Origin: Antricoccus suffuscus
GTDB taxonomy: Bacteria > Actinomycetota > Actinomycetes > Mycobacteriales > Antricoccaceae
Assembly: GCF_003003235.1 (NCBI RefSeq)
Contig: NZ_PVUE01000017.1
Coordinates: 1-64,000 of the forward strand
DNA length: 64,000 nucleotides
Direction: 5' to 3'
In this document: positions 61,025-64,000 of the stretch, in pieces
Layout: each line of letters begins with the position of its first letter
Position numbering within the stretch: position 1 is the stretch's first letter
Position numbers and translations under genes: made by a program
The notes under the pieces: generated by a model
The model's database searches: none
Told to the model about the DNA's origin: nothing
The model's input: only the letters and a program-made list of their open reading frames with translations

Positions 61025-62293
61025 ATGGTGTTCATGCCATCTACCTATCTGCCGCCGCACCTGGCCACGCCCCAGTTCACGGAATGCACCGCGCAAGATC
61101 AGGAGACCTTCAGCGCGGCCATGTTCAAAGGGTTTCATGAAGAGCCTTCTCAGGAAGAGAAGGACGTTTTGGGCGCGGTGTGGGACGCGGACCGCCATTT
61201 CGGCTTTACGGTGGACGATCGCTGGATAGCCACCGCAGGGTCGTTCGCGCGCACAATGACGGTGCCCGGTGGGAGCGTGCCAGTGTCGGCGTTCACTGCC
61301 GTAACCGTTGCCGCGCCGTACCGCCGTCGGGGGCTGCTGACCCGAATGATGCAGCACGAACTCGACACGGCGTACGCCGACCGCGGCGAGCCCATCTCAA
61401 TCCTCTGGGCGTCCGAAGCGCCGATATACGGACGATTTGGCTTTGCTCCGGCCGTCATGCGCGCCCGGCTTCTCGCCGAGACGCCCGCCATGGGATTCCT
61501 TCCACAGGTCGACTTCGGCGACGGCTCGGTCGATGAAGTCAGCCACGAGACTTTTAGTACTGCTGCCAAGGCGATCCGCACGAGACTGCTCGCTGACGAA
61601 CCGGGTGCGCTCAACCGCGACGACGACTGGTGGGCATGGACGCTGTTCGACCCGCCGGCTTGGCGCAAGGGCGCGACACAGTACAAGTGGATCCTGCACT
61701 ACAACCGGTCCGGTACACCGGACGGCTACGCCTACTTCCGCGTCAGAGGCAAGAACGACGTAACCGGACCGCAGAGCGAAGTGCAGATCCACGAGGTCGA
61801 AGCTGCGACCCCGCAGGGATATGCCAGCCTGATGCGCTACCTCATGCAGATCGACCTCACCCGTTCGTTCAAGATGCGCAATGCGCGGCCCGATGAGCCG
61901 CTGCGACATCTGCTCAGCAACCCGCGGGCCCTGCGCACCGAGATCTCTGACGGCATTTATGTGCGCATCGTCGACGTTGCCGCGGCGCTCGTCGCGCGGA
62001 AATACCTGAGTGATGTCGACGTCGTACTGGAGATTGAGGACGTGCAAGTTCCCAGCAATAACGGGAGATTCCGGCTCGAGGCTGGCACGGATGGCGCGAA
62101 GGTCACTAAGGCGCGTCGTAAACCAGACCTATCGTTGAGCGATCTCGAGCTTGGCGCCATCTATCTTGGCGGCGTACCGCTGAGTGACCTGCACCGAGCC
62201 GGCCGAGTGATCGAGCACAAGAAGGGCGCGGCCGCTACGGTGTCGGCGGCATTCGGCTGGCCGCGGGCCCCGTGGTGTGTGGACAACTTCTAG
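61025..62293 (+). CDS. Eis-family GNAT N-acetyltransferase
   Basis: A 422-residue protein with the Eis layout: an N-terminal GNAT domain with the acetyl-CoA motif VTVAAPYRRRGLLTRMMQHE (about 95-115), a second GNAT-like domain, and a C-terminal SCP2-like part. The Tyr in IYGRFGF is the usual general acid of Eis (about residue 142), and the C-terminal sequence PWCVDNF supplies the terminal carboxylate base. Eis proteins of mycobacteria acetylate aminoglycosides at several amines; the native role here is unknown. ATG 61025 is used and 61034 is possible. Confidence 0.9.
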   Translation: MVFMPSTYLPPHLATPQFTECTAQDQETFSAAMFKGFHEEPSQEEKDVLGAVWDADRHFGFTVDDRWIATAGSFARTMTVPGGSVPVSAFTAVTVAAPYRRRGLLTRMMQHELDTAYADRGEPISILWASEAPIYGRFGFAPAVMRARLLAETPAMGFLPQVDFGDGSVDEVSHETFSTAAKAIRTRLLADEPGALNRDDDWWAWTLFDPPAWRKGATQYKWILHYNRSGTPDGYAYFRVRGKNDVTGPQSEVQIHEVEAATPQGYASLMRYLMQIDLTRSFKMRNARPDEPLRHLLSNPRALRTEISDGIYVRIVDVAAALVARKYLSDVDVVLEIEDVQVPSNNGRFRLEAGTDGAKVTKARRKPDLSLSDLELGAIYLGGVPLSDLHRAGRVIEHKKGAAATVSAAFGWPRAPWCVDNF

Positions 62294-62362
62294 CGGCCTA
62301 TCGCGGCCCTGACTACACGCACCTGTATCCGAGTCTGACTCCACTCGGCCGTTGAAGCAGTG

Positions 62363-63760
62363 CTAGTCGTGTTGCGGTGGTGGGTCGGTGTCGGCGGGAT
62401 ACGTGAGGTATTTACGGCCGGCGGGGCTGGTCCATTCACACGACGCGTCGTCGTGGAGTGTCACTCGCCAGTTGGTTTGGTGTTTCAGCCGGTGGTGGCG
62501 ACGACAGAGAGCGATCAGGTTGCAGTCGCCGGTCGTGCCGCCGGTCCCGTCGGGTCGGTGCGGGTCGATGTGGTCGACGTCGCAACGTTCGGCTGGGCGG
62601 GTGCAGCCGGGGAACCGGCAGGTCTGGTCGCGGGCGATGATCCGGCGGCGCATCTGTGCCGGTGGCCGGTAGATTTTTGTGCCGACATCGAGAACCGCGC
62701 CGGTGTAAGGATCGGTGATGACCCGTTGCCAGCGTGCATCCTGTGCGAGGTAGCGGGCCAGGTCGGCATCGATCGGCCCAAGCCCCTCGATCGCGGCGAC
62801 CGCCCAGCGGTGCGGGTCCTCCGGGCGCGTTTCAGCACCGAGCGTGTCGGTGGCTTCAGAATCGTTCGTGCCCGCATCGTTCGTGTTGGCACTGTCGGTG
62901 TCGCCGCTGTTGGTGTTGCCGCCGGGTCGACTCTGCGTTTGGCCGGCACCGCCCGCATCGCCCGCATCGTCCGAGGCGTCGGCACCATTCACGTCTCCGG
63001 TACCGCGCGTGCCGGTTTCGGTGCCTGCGAGGTCGGACCCGGCTAACAGGTGGGCGGGGATCGTGACTTTGATCGTGACCTCGGGTATGCGCGGGACGGT
63101 GAAGTTGATGGTCGCTGCCAGTCCCCGGATCGTCTCCATCACGGCGGCGGCTTCGGTGGACTCGCTCGGGTCGGTGATCAGGTACTGCCCGTCGGCGTCC
63201 CACGCCGCCGCGCCGGGTATCGCCCCGCCGTAGGCGGGGTGCCCGGCGGGGCGGATCATCGCCGCCGGCCCCAGCACACACGCCGCCAGCGCATCGAGAC
63301 GCCGCTGCTCATGCGTGCGGTCGTCACCCGGCAACGCGCCGCTGCGCGCGAGGTCATCTAACGCTGTGTCCAGGGCGCGGGCGCACGCGATCGGTAGCCG
63401 CCCGAAGATCCGCGCGGTGATCGAGTCACTATCGAACGCGACGTACCGGTCCCTGTTGGCGCGGGCGCGGCGTTGTTTCTGTTTACTGGTGCCGGTGACC
63501 GCGATGACCGCTTTCTCGATACGCCGCGCGAACTGGCCGGGAGTGTCGGTGTGCGCGTGCGGCAGGACCCGTGCCGTGACTTTCTCCAGTTCGGTGTCGG
63601 TGAGGTCGGTGGTGTGCTCGGTGAACAGGTCCAGCTTGTGCGCGGTCATTCCGCGGTACGGGTCTCCGTCGGGGTCGAGACTGGCGACCGCTACGGCGTA
63701 GTGGCGGGTGTAGTAGCTGGCGGTGGCGAGCTGGTTTTTCGCCGTACCGGTACTCAGCAC
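62363..63760 (-). pseudogene. DUF222/HNH endonuclease-domain protein, 3' part of a frameshifted gene
   Basis: A 465-codon frame encoding most of a 13E12-type protein. A DUF222 region (about 1-215; LSTGTAKNQLATASYYTRHY, RVLPHAHTDTPGQFARRIEKAV) is followed by a low-complexity Asp/Gly/Thr/Asn-rich linker (about 245-305), and a C-terminal HNH domain with TCRFPGCTRPAERCDVDHID and LCRRHHRLKH. It opens at GTG 63760 without a ribosome site, and the missing family N-terminus lies upstream in another frame, so this is part of a broken or shifted gene. DUF222-HNH proteins are multicopy, with unclear DNA function. Confidence 0.82.
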
Positions 63761-64000
63761 GTCGCGGCGGCGAGTTCGGCGGCGGCGAGGTCAATGTTCT
63801 GCAGCCATGTGTCGGACCCGATGTCGGGGCAGTCGGCCCCCGCATGGCGGCGGGGACCACCCGGCACGGCGGAGGGGTCGATGAGTTGATAGTCGGCGGT
63901 ACTGAGCAGCACACTGCGCAGGGCGAGCTTCTCCCGGTGCAGGAGTGCTTCGGCGTGTTCGATGTCGACCAGTTGGGTGAGGGTCGCCGCGAACGTCTCG
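63754..64000 (-). pseudogene. DUF222 N-terminal part, in a different frame and cut by the window edge
   Basis: From the right edge an open frame of 81 residues reads leftward to TGA at 63754-63756. It contains DIEHAEALLHREKLALRSVL and ends NIDLAAAELAAAT-C-stop. The normal DUF222 sequence continues ELAAAxxxSxGTAxNxL, which is found next in the other frame (LSTGTAKNQLATA). The frames overlap by 7 bp, so a single -1 shift near 63760 would join them. Either a frameshift mutation, a sequence error or programmed shifting is possible. The gene start lies outside the window. Confidence 0.75.

Overview
This is chromosomal DNA of a high-GC actinobacterium. The evidence is the gene order tig-clpP1-clpP2-clpX, valS-folC-DUF4233, ndk, rne-rplU-rpmA-obg-proB-proA-moxR-vwa-nadD-rsfS-gpm, together with frequent GTG/TTG starts, 4-bp ATGA/GTGA stop-start overlaps, a DinB2-type polymerase, an Eis-type acetyltransferase and a DUF222/HNH (13E12-type) protein. 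I cannot assign a genus from the sequence alone.

Bases 1-89 are the right end of an IS30-family element. Bases 130-18148 form a nucleobase catabolic locus and are the most interesting part. One long, translationally coupled operon reads leftward (12624 to 130): NCS2 uracil-type permease, three-subunit molybdenum hydroxylase (FAD, 2Fe-2S and Mo subunits), CoxG-like protein, HyuA, HyuB, a cytosine deaminase of the yeast FCY1 type, carbamate kinase and a barbiturase-type ring-opening amidohydrolase. A PucR-type regulator (12789-14375) follows. Divergent from it is a rightward operon DUF2877-FdrA-DUF1116, the trio linked in E. coli to oxamate carbamoyltransferase. I infer an energy-conserving oxidative pyrimidine pathway: cytosine to uracil (deaminase), uracil to barbiturate (Mo hydroxylase), barbiturate to ureidomalonate (barbiturase), ureidomalonate plus phosphate to malonamate plus carbamoyl phosphate (the trio acting on a one-carbon homologue of oxalurate), then ATP, ammonia and CO2 (carbamate kinase). 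The place of HyuAB is open.

Bases 18099-31000 carry housekeeping genes, all leftward: DegV protein, phosphatase, rsfS, nadD, VWA/MoxR pair, proA, proB, obg, rpmA, rplU and an RNase E/G with long disordered arms. Bases 31144-41182 hold a two-gene radical-SAM system of unknown function, an MFS exporter, fabG-like SDR, ndk, and a fatty-acyl activation cluster (kinase-like protein, SDR, acyl-CoA ligase, nitronate monooxygenase-like). Bases 41287-46748 hold DUF4233-folC-valS, a YjbR protein and a GAP-like membrane protein. Bases 46819-51128 are mixed accessory genes (DHDPS-like, DinB-like fold, BAAT-type hydrolase, PhoD-like phosphatase). Bases 51165-55552 hold the Clp protease cluster and trigger factor.

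The right end (55749-64000) has a dienelactone hydrolase, a DinB2-type polymerase with Val at the steric gate, an AlkD-like protein, tRNA-Pro(UGG), tRNA-Gly(UCC), NDH-2, Eis, and a DUF222-HNH gene that appears frameshifted and runs off the window. No CRISPR array, rRNA or prophage was seen.
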